The position numbers and the translations under genes were made by a program. DNA of 64,000 bases from assembly GCA_016928195.1 (NCBI GenBank), contig JAFGLF010000078.1:1-64000 (forward strand), in the 5' to 3' direction. Positions 31,733 through 40,626 of the stretch are shown in pieces; the first letter of the stretch is position 1; every line of letters starts with the position of its first letter. Below the pieces are notes generated by a model. It had not been told where the DNA came from, made no database searches, and saw nothing but the letters and a program-made list of their open reading frames with translations. The DNA is from Elusimicrobiota bacterium (GTDB taxonomy: Bacteria > Elusimicrobiota > UBA8919).

Positions 31733-34224
31733 GCAGATTTGGATTCTTGTAAGGTCAGCCTTTTTAAATCAAATGTCTTAATATTGCCCGGATTCCCCGA
31801 AAAACTTACTCTATACGTTTTACCCGGCCTTAATATAAGACTATTATCAGAAACATCAACATCATTTTCCGGTTCAATAAAAAGACCGAAAACAGGTTTA
31901 TCCACATTAATTTCCATCTCTCTGCCTTTTACAACGGTCTTTATTCTTGCTTCCTGTATATCGAGGTTTCTGAATTTATCAAAAACAAGATAATTACTGT
32001 AGGTCTTGTTGTCTACAATAACATCCGCAAATATTATAGTGTCAATCAGTTCTTTATTGACTATGGAAGGAACGGTGTTGTAGGAATCGGTCTCTTTCAT
32101 CATTATATATCCGATGTTTTTATTAATAAATTCCGATGTATGGAAAACCTTAACTTTTGTTACATTGTTTTTTAATATTTTTGTCTTAAAATTTCTTCTC
32201 AATACTCTTTTGCCGTTAAGTTTATATGCTTCAACGGTAATCTTTGCATTTTTATCTTCGTTAAAATCGTTCACAATGCTAAGTTGAATTCTGTTATTTT
32301 CGAATTTTAAATACGGCAGGACATTGGCAAAAAACTTCTTAGAGTAATAATACAATGCTTTTTTTCTTTTATAATAATCAATACAGGACCAGCTTGCCAC
32401 AGGCCAACAGTCATTAAACTGCCAGAAAAGCGCGCCGCTGGTTTTAAATTTGCGGTTTCTCCAGTGCTCGACCCCTGTTTTAATTGCTTCCGCCTGATTA
32501 AACTGTGTAAGATACACAAAACTCTTAAAATCTCTCGGCAAACCTATTCTTTCAAATAAAAACTTAACCTGTCTCTCATGACCTTTTATTATCTTATTAT
32601 GACATAGTATTACCTGGCTTAATATACTGCGGTCTTTTTCTTCAGTGAACGAAAGAACCGTTTTCCAGGTAGGCATTGCCTGAAATCCAAATTCACTTAT
32701 AAATCTGCCCGTATCCTTTTTATAATACTCATAATCCAGCCAGTTGATATATATATCCCATGAATGCCTATCTCCTTCATTTTCACTATTCGGTTCTTTA
32801 CCGCCGTATGGACTTGAAATCCAATAAGGCCTGGAACCGTCATTTTTAGTACATATTTTAGGCAAAATCCTTTCATAAATATAACTGCCTAAAATTTTTG
32901 GTCTGTTTTTTCTCCGATGATAATGCAACATCATACTGTTCTCATTGTTACCGCACCATAAGATTATTGAAGGATGATTGCGGAGTTTTTTTACAATGAT
33001 TTCAGCTTCTTGTTCGGCAAGCTTTCTAAACCAACTCAAATTATCGGGATACTCGGCACAGGCGTACATAAAATCCTGCCAAATCATAATTCCCATTCTG
33101 TCACAAGCATCATAAAATGCGCTGTTTTCGTAAATCCCGCCGCCCCATACCCGTAACATATTCATATTTGCATTTTTTGCATAAGCAATAAAATCATAAT
33201 AATCTTTTTTGGTAATCCGCGGAAGCAAACTATCAGCAGGAATCCAGTTCGCACCTTTGCAGAAAGTCCTGATACCGTTTATTTCGAACAAAAAACCCCT
33301 ACCTTTACTATCCTTTTCCTGAACCAGTTTTATCATCCTAATCCCAAAATGGGTTCTGAGCGAATCTACTTTTTTGTTCTTGAAATATAAAATATACTGT
33401 ATATCGTACAGGTTTTGTTCTCCCATTCCATTCGGATACCATAACTTTGGATTTCTTATTTTTATTTTCCGGCTTATTTTATTTTCACCTTTAACACCCC
33501 TTAACTGCTTTTTAAAAGAGAATATCTTCCTGCCATGGAAGCTAATTATTGTCTCTAAATCCAATTTCTCTCCATTACAATAATCCAGGATATCACATTC
33601 AATATTCATCAGTGCAATATCCTTTTTTATTCCTTCAGTAAAAATAAACGGATTGGTGATTTTTGCCTTGTCTATAAACTCAAGATAAACATCACGCCAT
33701 ATTCCTGTCTGAGCGATTCTCGGACCCCAGTCCCAGCCATAAGAATACTGTGCCTTTCGAACATACGGTCTGGCGGTTTCGAATGCACTTTTTAGCATAA
33801 ACGAAGATTTTTCTATCTTTTTTATTGTTTTTATAGGTGAATCAAAATCAACAACTAGTATGTTCTTGCCTTGTTTAATTATACTTTTAACATCATATAT
33901 ATAAGGAATAAACATATTTTCCGTTCTGCCCAGGTGTTTATCATTAAGATATACGTCACAAAAGGTATCAATCCCTTCAAAAACCAGTTTTATCTGCGAA
34001 TAAGATAATTCTTCCTTTTCTATTATGAATGTTTTTCTATAACTCCATTCATCTGCTTCCATACCTATAAACTGTATTTCATTGGTACCGAAAAAAGGGT
34101 CGGGCAATTTCCCCAGAGCCATTAAATCCATCTGAATACATCCGGGGACTACGGCTCTTTCCCAGTTGTTTTCTTTATTTTTTCTAAACTGCCAGCTGCC
34201 GTTTAATGTTTTTTTCAGTAACAT
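31729..34224 (-). CDS. GH2 beta-mannosidase
   Basis: An 831-residue glycoside hydrolase family 2 enzyme with the usual order: N-terminal jellyroll (LNGSWQFRKNKENNWERAVVPGC), Ig-like domain, TIM barrel and two C-terminal beta domains. The acid/base Glu is E428 in LWCGNNEN and the nucleophile E511 in FISEFGFQAMP. MLRVWGGGIYENSAFYDAC and WQDFMYACAEYP are typical of beta-mannosidases rather than beta-galactosidases. No signal peptide, so it acts on imported oligosaccharides. It lies 19 bp after phosphomannomutase/phosphoglucomutase, in keeping with mannose use. Confidence 0.92.
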   Translation of the reverse strand: MLLKKTLNGSWQFRKNKENNWERAVVPGCIQMDLMALGKLPDPFFGTNEIQFIGMEADEWSYRKTFIIEKEELSYSQIKLVFEGIDTFCDVYLNDKHLGRTENMFIPYIYDVKSIIKQGKNILVVDFDSPIKTIKKIEKSSFMLKSAFETARPYVRKAQYSYGWDWGPRIAQTGIWRDVYLEFIDKAKITNPFIFTEGIKKDIALMNIECDILDYCNGEKLDLETIISFHGRKIFSFKKQLRGVKGENKISRKIKIRNPKLWYPNGMGEQNLYDIQYILYFKNKKVDSLRTHFGIRMIKLVQEKDSKGRGFLFEINGIRTFCKGANWIPADSLLPRITKKDYYDFIAYAKNANMNMLRVWGGGIYENSAFYDACDRMGIMIWQDFMYACAEYPDNLSWFRKLAEQEAEIIVKKLRNHPSIILWCGNNENSMMLHYHRRKNRPKILGSYIYERILPKICTKNDGSRPYWISSPYGGKEPNSENEGDRHSWDIYINWLDYEYYKKDTGRFISEFGFQAMPTWKTVLSFTEEKDRSILSQVILCHNKIIKGHERQVKFLFERIGLPRDFKSFVYLTQFNQAEAIKTGVEHWRNRKFKTSGALFWQFNDCWPVASWSCIDYYKRKKALYYYSKKFFANVLPYLKFENNRIQLSIVNDFNEDKNAKITVEAYKLNGKRVLRRNFKTKILKNNVTKVKVFHTSEFINKNIGYIMMKETDSYNTVPSIVNKELIDTIIFADVIVDNKTYSNYLVFDKFRNLDIQEARIKTVVKGREMEINVDKPVFGLFIEPENDVDVSDNSLILRPGKTYRVSFSGNPGNIKTFDLKRLTLQESKSA

Positions 34225-34243
34225 ACCATATCCTTAGATATTT

Positions 34244-35596
34244 CTATATTAAACTTTTAACTTCTGAAACCTTGTCTGTAATAATCTTCTTTATTTGTTC
34301 CAATCTTTCGGCTGTCTTTGCTTCAAACCGGGAAACCAGGACCGGCTGTGTATTGGATGCCCTTATTAATCCCCAGCCGTCTTCAAAGATTATTCTTGCA
34401 CCGTCAATATCGATAACCTTATGGTCTTTTTTAAAGTGTTCTGCAATCTCTTTTACTATTAAAAATTTTTTCTCTTCCGGACAATCTATTCTTATTTCCG
34501 GAGTAGAGAAATAAGCGGGCACATCGGAATAATATTCTGAAAGCTTTTTTTGGGATCTGCTTAATATCTCAACCAGACGGCAACAGGCAAAAATAGCGTC
34601 GTCATAACCGTAATAATCATCGGCAAAATAGAAATGGCCGCTCATTTCTCCTGCTAAAAGCGCTTTCTCTTTACGCATTTTATCTTTTATGAGCGAATGC
34701 CCTGTTTTCCACATTATAGGTATTCCGCCGTGTTTTTCTATATCCTCCGCGAGACTCTGTGAACATTTTACTTCAAATATGATTTTTGCTTTAGGATGGC
34801 GGGATATAACATCCCTGGCAAAAAGAATAAGAAGTTTATCGCCCCAGATAATATCTCCTTTTTCATCAATTACCCCTAACCTATCGGAATCCCCGTCAAA
34901 AGAAACACCCAAATCCGCTTTTGTTTCCAATACTTTCTTCTTTAAATCCGCCAGATTTTCAGGAACGGTAGGGTCGGGAAAATGATTAGGGAAATTACCG
35001 TCAGGTTCGCAGTATATCTTAATCACATCACAACCCAGACCGGTTAAAAGCCCGGGCATAATATTGCCTGCGGTGCCGTTACCGCCGTCAACCACTACTT
35101 TTAACTTTCTATTTAATTTAATTTTCTTCTTAATATAATCAACATAAGATGATGTGATATTTTTGTCTATATAACCGCCTTTTTCTCTGTTAAAATCTTC
35201 GTCCATAATCAACTGGTAGATTTTTTGTATTTCTTTACCGTATATGGTACTAAAGTTGTGACACATCTTAAAACCGTTATATTCCGGAGGATTATGGCTT
35301 GCGGTAACCATTATTCCATTGCCTACATTCAAATTATGTGCAGCAAAATATACAGCAGGCGTAGGAACTTCCCCTATATCTATAACACCTATACCTACGG
35401 ACAATAAACCTTTTACCAAAGCATTCTTCATCTGCGGAGAAGACAACCGGACATCCCGGCCTACAACTATTTTTTTCCCGCCGTTTCTATAAACATATGT
35501 ACCAAAACCTTTACCTATCTTCTCTGCATCCTGCGAATCCAGATCCATATCAACAACGCCTCTAATGTCATACTCGTGAAAAATACTTTTGTTCAT
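34244..35596 (-). CDS. manB: Phosphomannomutase/phosphoglucomutase
   Basis: A 450-residue alpha-D-phosphohexomutase. The phosphoserine loop is MVTASHNPPEYNGFKM (S100), the metal loop DGDSDRLG lies near residue 237, sugar-binding GEMSGH near 318, and the phosphate-binding loop RASNTQPVLVSRFEA near the end. It interconverts the 1- and 6-phosphates of mannose or glucose, serving either GDP-mannose supply or catabolism of phosphorolysis products. AAGGAGG precedes the ATG. It pairs with the GH2 beta-mannosidase gene; a TATAAT at 35630-35635 lacks a convincing -35 box. Confidence 0.93.
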   Translation of the reverse strand: MNKSIFHEYDIRGVVDMDLDSQDAEKIGKGFGTYVYRNGGKKIVVGRDVRLSSPQMKNALVKGLLSVGIGVIDIGEVPTPAVYFAAHNLNVGNGIMVTASHNPPEYNGFKMCHNFSTIYGKEIQKIYQLIMDEDFNREKGGYIDKNITSSYVDYIKKKIKLNRKLKVVVDGGNGTAGNIMPGLLTGLGCDVIKIYCEPDGNFPNHFPDPTVPENLADLKKKVLETKADLGVSFDGDSDRLGVIDEKGDIIWGDKLLILFARDVISRHPKAKIIFEVKCSQSLAEDIEKHGGIPIMWKTGHSLIKDKMRKEKALLAGEMSGHFYFADDYYGYDDAIFACCRLVEILSRSQKKLSEYYSDVPAYFSTPEIRIDCPEEKKFLIVKEIAEHFKKDHKVIDIDGARIIFEDGWGLIRASNTQPVLVSRFEAKTAERLEQIKKIITDKVSEVKSLI

Positions 35597-35700
35597 ATTC
35601 CTCCTTTTTCCAAAAATATACAGACGGTTATTATATTTTTTATTGTAGCAATTCTATTGCCAATGATAATTATTAAAAAAATAAGTTTTTGGAAGGAAAA

Positions 35701-35740
35701 GTGTGAAATAATTGTTTCCTTTGAGAAATTTTTTTCACAC
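35701..35740 (-). terminator. Possible terminator after the secreted repeat protein gene
   Basis: 8-bp arms gtgtgaaa (35701-35708) and tttcacac (35733-35740) enclose an A/T-rich loop, 20 bp after the stop of the upstream gene and followed on the minus strand by TTTTCC. A smaller AGGTTT-gag-AAACCT hairpin lies at the stop codon. The rest of the 164-bp gap to the phosphomannomutase gene is AT-rich and held nothing else I recognise. Confidence 0.4.
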
Positions 35741-35760
35741 ATTCAGGTTTGAGAAACCTA

Positions 35761-37245
35761 CTACTGAACATTTTTACTTCGCACTACAGGAAAATTTTTA
35801 TACCCCGCTCGTATACCTTGAACAAGATAGTCGAAACGGGCATTGCTTGTCCCGCCGTTTAATTCTCTGACCTCTATCTCATAAGGAGTTTTCCTGCTTA
35901 CCCAGAAACCGTTACAGTTATCCAGCGGGGTAACTACTGCCGTTATATTTTCCTCTTCCGTAACAAATGCAAAATGTTCCGGGAGCTTAACTACCGCTAT
36001 TCCGTTTTCAAGCTGTGCTGTCCCGCGGGTATATGTACCGCACTCGCCTCCTTCTAAGCTCACATAGTATATTTCCTTTGTCGAGTCGGTAGGATGTGCC
36101 TGAACAAAACTCTTGGGACCCTCACTTGTGAAAGAACCATATACATAAACATTGGAAGAAAATGCTATACTTTCATTTTTGTCCGCATCATAATACATAT
36201 AGTGTACCGACTGGGTTGTTGTACCGGATGAGGGATATACTTTTATACATTTTAGATTCCCTGAATTATCAACGACAAAATTCGGGGTCCCGGCTGTTCT
36301 TATCTCCAAATTATCAGGGGTGCCGGCTCCGTCTTCATCCACATAAATAGAAGCGCCTGTGCCTGCATTCGTAATTTTCAAACCGTTGTTTGGTCCTGCT
36401 CCGTCCTTGTTAATTTGTATCCCGTTGCTGTTAACCTGCTGGTTTACATAAATACCGTCCCATGAGGTTCCGGTGTTAATAACCTGAATCCCAAAACCGC
36501 TTGCAGATTGCTGCAAACTTATTCCGTGTGCATTACCTACATTGGATATTTCAAAGGCATTACCGTTACTTTGATGGTCAATGCTGAGAGAAGGAGCAGA
36601 ACCTGCCGTATTAGCTCTGTATACTTTAACGGAACTGCTGGTTCCGCTGGATTCAAAATATGCTCCGTCCCATGTCCCGGAAGAAACTACCCTCAAAGCA
36701 CATCCTATGCCGGTGCCTGTTTTTGTAAGTGTTAACACATTGACATCAGCGGCAGTTATCTCTACCGCACCGGAATTCTTAGTAGAAACAAATGAATCAT
36801 AGTTATAACCGTCAAGGGTGTCGGCGTTAAATGCATAGCCCGACGAGACAATCCTTACTCTCGGAGTCATTGCAGTATCAGCACCAACCTTTATCTCCAA
36901 CCATTCCGTTGCTCCTGTAAAAAGACCTGCAGTAAGCGGAGTTACATCCCCCAAAAGAACATTAAATATACCGTTCTCTACAGAAACAGAACCCTGGGTC
37001 TCATTCCATAACTCGGTCCCTCCCGTGCCCGGGCCTGTATCCCAGATGCTGAATCTGATACTATAGGTTCCTGTAAGAGGATTATTGCTGGAATCGGTTA
37101 ATCTTCCCTGAAAATTAATCCGTCCAGGAGCATCAGCATAACCGGTAACTGACATTAATGAATAGATGGTGAATAACAAAACTGTTTTAACCAATATTCC
37201 GACCATAAGACTTTTACTTCTCTTGTTTGCCATTTTCTTAAACAT
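35761..37245 (-). CDS. Secreted surface repeat protein, unknown function
   Basis: A 494-residue exported protein: long positively charged leader and signal peptide (to about residue 38), a domain beginning GRINFQGRLTDSSNNPLTG found at the N-terminus of many secreted proteins of uncultivated bacteria, a central region of Gly/Ser/Thr/Asn-rich beta-strand repeats (about 150-330) that looks like a beta-helix, and a C-terminal beta domain (KEIYYVSLEGGECGTYTRG). Similar end domains occur in tail-fibre-like proteins, but the role is unknown. GGAGGG is placed well before the ATG, and a hairpin sits just upstream of it. Confidence 0.75.
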   Translation of the reverse strand: MFKKMANKRSKSLMVGILVKTVLLFTIYSLMSVTGYADAPGRINFQGRLTDSSNNPLTGTYSIRFSIWDTGPGTGGTELWNETQGSVSVENGIFNVLLGDVTPLTAGLFTGATEWLEIKVGADTAMTPRVRIVSSGYAFNADTLDGYNYDSFVSTKNSGAVEITAADVNVLTLTKTGTGIGCALRVVSSGTWDGAYFESSGTSSSVKVYRANTAGSAPSLSIDHQSNGNAFEISNVGNAHGISLQQSASGFGIQVINTGTSWDGIYVNQQVNSNGIQINKDGAGPNNGLKITNAGTGASIYVDEDGAGTPDNLEIRTAGTPNFVVDNSGNLKCIKVYPSSGTTTQSVHYMYYDADKNESIAFSSNVYVYGSFTSEGPKSFVQAHPTDSTKEIYYVSLEGGECGTYTRGTAQLENGIAVVKLPEHFAFVTEEENITAVVTPLDNCNGFWVSRKTPYEIEVRELNGGTSNARFDYLVQGIRAGYKNFPVVRSKNVQ

Positions 37246-37256
37246 CTTTCCCTCCT

Positions 37257-37275
37257 GGTATAACTTCGTTATACC
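37257..37275 (-). promoter_or_regulatory. Hairpin abutting the ribosome site of the secreted repeat protein
   Basis: A perfect 8-bp inverted repeat GGTATAAC-ttc-GTTATACC lies immediately upstream of the CCAGGAGGG ribosome site. Folding in mRNA could affect initiation. Its resemblance to part of a loxP arm is taken as chance. Confidence 0.5.
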
Positions 37276-37360
37276 TGATTACACAGATTTCTAACTTACG
37301 ATTACACAGATTAGCGTACTGGTTTTATCTGTGTAATCTGCCCTTTAATCTGCGTAATCA
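37270..37360. repeat. gattacacagatt repeat array, both orientations
   Basis: gattacacagattt, cgattacacagattag, then inverted tctgtgtaatctg and tctgcgtaatc lie between the PorV-like gene and the secreted repeat protein gene; arms can pair into a long imperfect hairpin. It matches arrays at 13.06, 20.52 and 50.25 kb. Confidence 0.85.
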
Positions 37361-37386
37361 AACATCCTAGTTCTTTATAGGATGTT
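37361..37386 (-). terminator. Hairpin at the PorV-like stop codon
   Basis: A perfect 9-bp inverted repeat AACATCCTA-gttcttta-TAGGATGTT begins at the stop codon of the PorV-like gene. No T-tract follows, so it may be an attenuator or a 3'-end stabiliser rather than a full terminator. Confidence 0.45.
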
Positions 37387-38392
37387 AATATTTTATCGAC
37401 ATAGAAATACGGTGTGTTCCGCTATTGTTACTTATTTTTAAGGGCCATAAAAAAGCATAATCCATCTGCATATCAAGAACATCAATCAAATTCTGTCTAA
37501 AACTTCCCCCAAGCGATACCTCTTCAAGATTTATACCTGTACGAACACCATACTTTTTCTCAATAAACCAGCCTTCACAACCAAAATGTATATCAAGCTT
37601 ATCGTAATAATCTCCCCATTGCTGATGACGGTAGGAAACATCCACAGCAGGAATAATATCCTCTATCGCTTTCCATTTTTCCAATCTGTAAGCAAACCCG
37701 CCTCTTAGTTCCATAGGCACTTTATCTTCCGATTCCAATCCTACATCCGGCTGTGTAATATTTTTTCCACTAAATCCGAAGGACAATTTTTCCTTTAACT
37801 TAACCAAAATCCCCATATCGAAAGTGAATGCATCTTTAGATCTGCCCGCTTCTATTACAGGGTCATTTGTTCTTGTCTCTGCCTCTTCATCCCAGTAATA
37901 TTTATGATTAAGATATTTTATATTTATTCCAAATGCAAAATACCAGTTATCGACTATCAAATATCTTGCATCGGTTACAGATATAGTATCCTCACGGTAA
38001 AATCCTGCTCCGTCAAAATTTGTCCAGGATACTCCTATACTCTTATTTCCCGGTAACGGACGTACATAACCAAAATACATAAATCCAAGGCTGATATTTT
38101 CCAACCCCCAATAGGGTTTGGCATACATAAAAGTTCCTTCCTGCCTTCCCACCTGAGAAATTCCCGCAGGATTCCATAGAGGGGCATTGGCATCATCGGC
38201 AACAGCAACAAACGCTCCGCCCATCCCCGCCGGTCTTGTTCCCCAGCGCAGGTCCTTGAATGCACCGTAAAGACAGGTGATATGGTGATATGGTGATATG
38301 GTGATATGTAAGAAACATATGATAAGGATAAATATTTTTACATATTTACGTATCAACGTATCAACGTATAATCGTATTCTATATTTTTTCAT
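37385..38392 (-). CDS. PorV/PorQ-family (UPF0164) outer-membrane barrel protein
   Basis: A 335-residue protein. After a signal peptide ending ITCLYGA comes the family hallmark WGTRPAGMGGAFVAVADDAN followed by PLWNPAGISQ, then alternating amphipathic beta strands to the end (DYAFLWPLK...HRISMSIKY). PorV is the outer-membrane shuttle that carries type IX secretion substrates to the attachment complex; PorV-like barrels occur in several phyla. The gene directly follows a FlgD-type C-terminal-domain protein with a 3-bp gap, a pairing seen three times here. The leader is encoded by 8-bp repeats. Confidence 0.85.
   Translation of the reverse strand: MKKYRIRLYVDTLIRKYVKIFILIICFLHITISPYHHITCLYGAFKDLRWGTRPAGMGGAFVAVADDANAPLWNPAGISQVGRQEGTFMYAKPYWGLENISLGFMYFGYVRPLPGNKSIGVSWTNFDGAGFYREDTISVTDARYLIVDNWYFAFGINIKYLNHKYYWDEEAETRTNDPVIEAGRSKDAFTFDMGILVKLKEKLSFGFSGKNITQPDVGLESEDKVPMELRGGFAYRLEKWKAIEDIIPAVDVSYRHQQWGDYYDKLDIHFGCEGWFIEKKYGVRTGINLEEVSLGGSFRQNLIDVLDMQMDYAFLWPLKISNNSGTHRISMSIKY
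38262..38385 (-). repeat. Tandem repeats encoding the PorV-like signal peptide
   Basis: gcaccgtaaagaca (38262-38275) is followed by four copies of ggtgatat (8-mer), then by cgtatcaa copies near 38350. All lie in the leader of the gene at 37385-38392. The 14-nt word is identical at 44082 and 62922. Confidence 0.88.
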
Positions 38393-38395
38393 ATT

Positions 38396-40597
38396 TTATC
38401 TGGCTATTACTATCGAACCATAGACAATTTCACCGGCTTCATCCTCAACCTTATATATATAAAATCCCGACTCAACAGGAATATTATTTTCATCCTCGCC
38501 ATCCCATTGAATTATATTTTCTCCGAACTGATTCTTGTCAAGTTCAATTACTATCCTTCCCGTAACATCATATATTATAACTCTGTAGGCGGATGCACCG
38601 AATCTTGCAGGGGTGTACCTGGTAAGAAATCTTATATCGGATTCAAGCCTGGTCGAAGCAGGAAACAAAGCATACTTGCTAAAATGATAAACACTTGCGG
38701 TTATAGTATTTTTATCTTTATCTACATTTCCCCCGACTATTCTCCACTTCGAACCATCCCAGAAATAAACCCCGAGTGTGCTTTCATCAATATTGGTACC
38801 GTCAACAAAACCGTCTTTCGGGTCATGATCAAAATAGACCAGAGTTAAACTCACAGGTTTTTTAAATTGTGTTCCGTCGGGTCCAAAATCGAATACCGCT
38901 ACGGGTCTTCCGTTATTCTTTGTAATATCGATTTGTTCATCAACAGCCGGAGCTTCTGCTGCGGCATTTTCCTGTGTTATGGTTATCGGTACCGCAAAAT
39001 CCAATGCTCCTGCAGGTATATTCACGCCGGTTTCGCCATCCTCAGGATTACCGTCAAAAAGCGAAACGGTACCGTCTGAAACAGATTTGCTTGTTGCCCG
39101 AGACACAGTTATTGTTCTGGGAAAAGCCGTAGGGTATGTACTAACATTTACACTGTCTGTTGCCGTTATATAATATTCAAAACCGTTGGAAGACAGTGAG
39201 TTCTCAACAAACTCTTTGGAAATATCGGCAGTCCCCGTTTTTGAAACCAAAGTGTTTCCGGAAAGACTAAAGGAACTGTTATTATAAGATGTTTCTCCTA
39301 TTTTTCTATAATACAGCGTTGCTCCTGTTACCTTTCTATTATCGGTTACTGTTATTTCAATACTCATTTTATTTCCAAGAACACCTATCTTGCTTATAGG
39401 GTCGTTATTTTCATCCAATGGCTTATTATAGGTGATACCCGGAAATGAGACATCTATTGTATTTGCACTTACCGAATCGGTATATCCAGTTTCAACTCCG
39501 TCACCGTTATATCCCCAGACTCTGAAATAGTAAAGTGTATTCTCGGAAAGATTATAGACAGTAGTGGTAAGAACAGTCAGGTTATCGGCAAAAGCAATAA
39601 AAGTAGTATGCTCCACTGTAAAATCTGAATCCTTAGCACCTGCCAAACCGTAGGAACTGCATATGCCCGAATCCCAGGAAAAAGTCACGCTTGAATCATA
39701 AACACTTACAGCCTGCAGGTTAGAAGGCGCTGTTGCAAAAGTATAGCGGGAATAACTATCGGAATACTTTGAACCTGTAGAGTTATAAACTTCCGCACAA
39801 CGTGTATACTGGGTATTTATTTCAAGTCCTGTTTCAGTATAGGATGATTTGTCCACTCCTAAATCCGTTGTTATTCTTCCGTTCGTTGACGTACAAAGAT
39901 AATATCCCGACTCATTTGTAGCTTCATCAGTCCACTCCCACAGTATGCTTGAGGTCGAAAGAACCGTCCCTGTAAATCCACTGGGTTCATTAGGTTTACC
40001 TGTTGTTTGGGTCCATGCACTTAGAATCGTTCCCGTAGAAAAATACGCCTGATTCCTGGCCGAATCTCTTGCTTCAATTGCAATATAAAATGTTGTTTCT
40101 TCGTTTAACCCGGTTAATGTTTTTTCCTCATTGCTCCCGGGAGGAGTGGCCGGCGTCCAGTTCTGATCATAGGTTGATGCAAGGTCAAAAAGACTCTGGG
40201 AGTTAATTGAATAGGTAGCATATTTTACCACATAACTTGAAGCAGACCCTACGGTTCCGTCTGCACCCGGCGAGGTCCACACTATGTTTATTTCTTCTGC
40301 GTTGGTACCTGATGAAACATAAAGATTCGTTATTGTTCCCGGACGATAAGGCTGACTCTGATATCCGGGAAAAATTTTATAATTCGTAGAAAGGTTGGTA
40401 ATAGAAGCAGGCCCGTCAATTGTAGTATTAATCCTGTAGTTGGTTGAATTTAAACTTTTTTCTCCTCCGCTGCTTATCAGTCCGCCGGTAACATGATAAT
40501 TCGTACTCTGCAGATTATACGAATAGGAATTTACCGTAAACAGCAAGTATGCTAAAACTACTAAAGATTTAATAATAAACTTAATCGCTGCAATCAT
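38396..40597 (-). CDS. Secreted fibronectin-III/ZU5-like protein with FlgD-type C-terminal domain
   Basis: A 733-residue exported protein. The start resembles secreted proteins with LQSTNYHVTGGLISSGG; then at least three fibronectin type III domains (about residues 90-390), a further Ig-like domain, a ZU5-like domain (VNIPAGALDFAVPITITQEN, VYFWDGSKWRIVGGNVDKD) and a C-terminal FlgD-like Ig domain (YRVIIYDVTGRIVIELD; QWDGEDENNIPVESGFYIYK). Such C-terminal domains direct type IX secretion or surface anchoring in Bacteroidota. The next gene is a PorV-like barrel, a likely partner. Probably a surface adhesin or glycan-capture protein (inference). Confidence 0.82.
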   Translation of the reverse strand: MIAAIKFIIKSLVVLAYLLFTVNSYSYNLQSTNYHVTGGLISSGGEKSLNSTNYRINTTIDGPASITNLSTNYKIFPGYQSQPYRPGTITNLYVSSGTNAEEINIVWTSPGADGTVGSASSYVVKYATYSINSQSLFDLASTYDQNWTPATPPGSNEEKTLTGLNEETTFYIAIEARDSARNQAYFSTGTILSAWTQTTGKPNEPSGFTGTVLSTSSILWEWTDEATNESGYYLCTSTNGRITTDLGVDKSSYTETGLEINTQYTRCAEVYNSTGSKYSDSYSRYTFATAPSNLQAVSVYDSSVTFSWDSGICSSYGLAGAKDSDFTVEHTTFIAFADNLTVLTTTVYNLSENTLYYFRVWGYNGDGVETGYTDSVSANTIDVSFPGITYNKPLDENNDPISKIGVLGNKMSIEITVTDNRKVTGATLYYRKIGETSYNNSSFSLSGNTLVSKTGTADISKEFVENSLSSNGFEYYITATDSVNVSTYPTAFPRTITVSRATSKSVSDGTVSLFDGNPEDGETGVNIPAGALDFAVPITITQENAAAEAPAVDEQIDITKNNGRPVAVFDFGPDGTQFKKPVSLTLVYFDHDPKDGFVDGTNIDESTLGVYFWDGSKWRIVGGNVDKDKNTITASVYHFSKYALFPASTRLESDIRFLTRYTPARFGASAYRVIIYDVTGRIVIELDKNQFGENIIQWDGEDENNIPVESGFYIYKVEDEAGEIVYGSIVIAR

Positions 40598-40626
40598 TCT
40601 TTTTAATCACTGTAATCAGACTTCTT

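Noticed and set aside
37257..37275. Hairpin considered as a loxP-like recombination site
   Set aside because: Only part of one arm resembles loxP, there is no 8-bp asymmetric spacer and no recombinase gene nearby.
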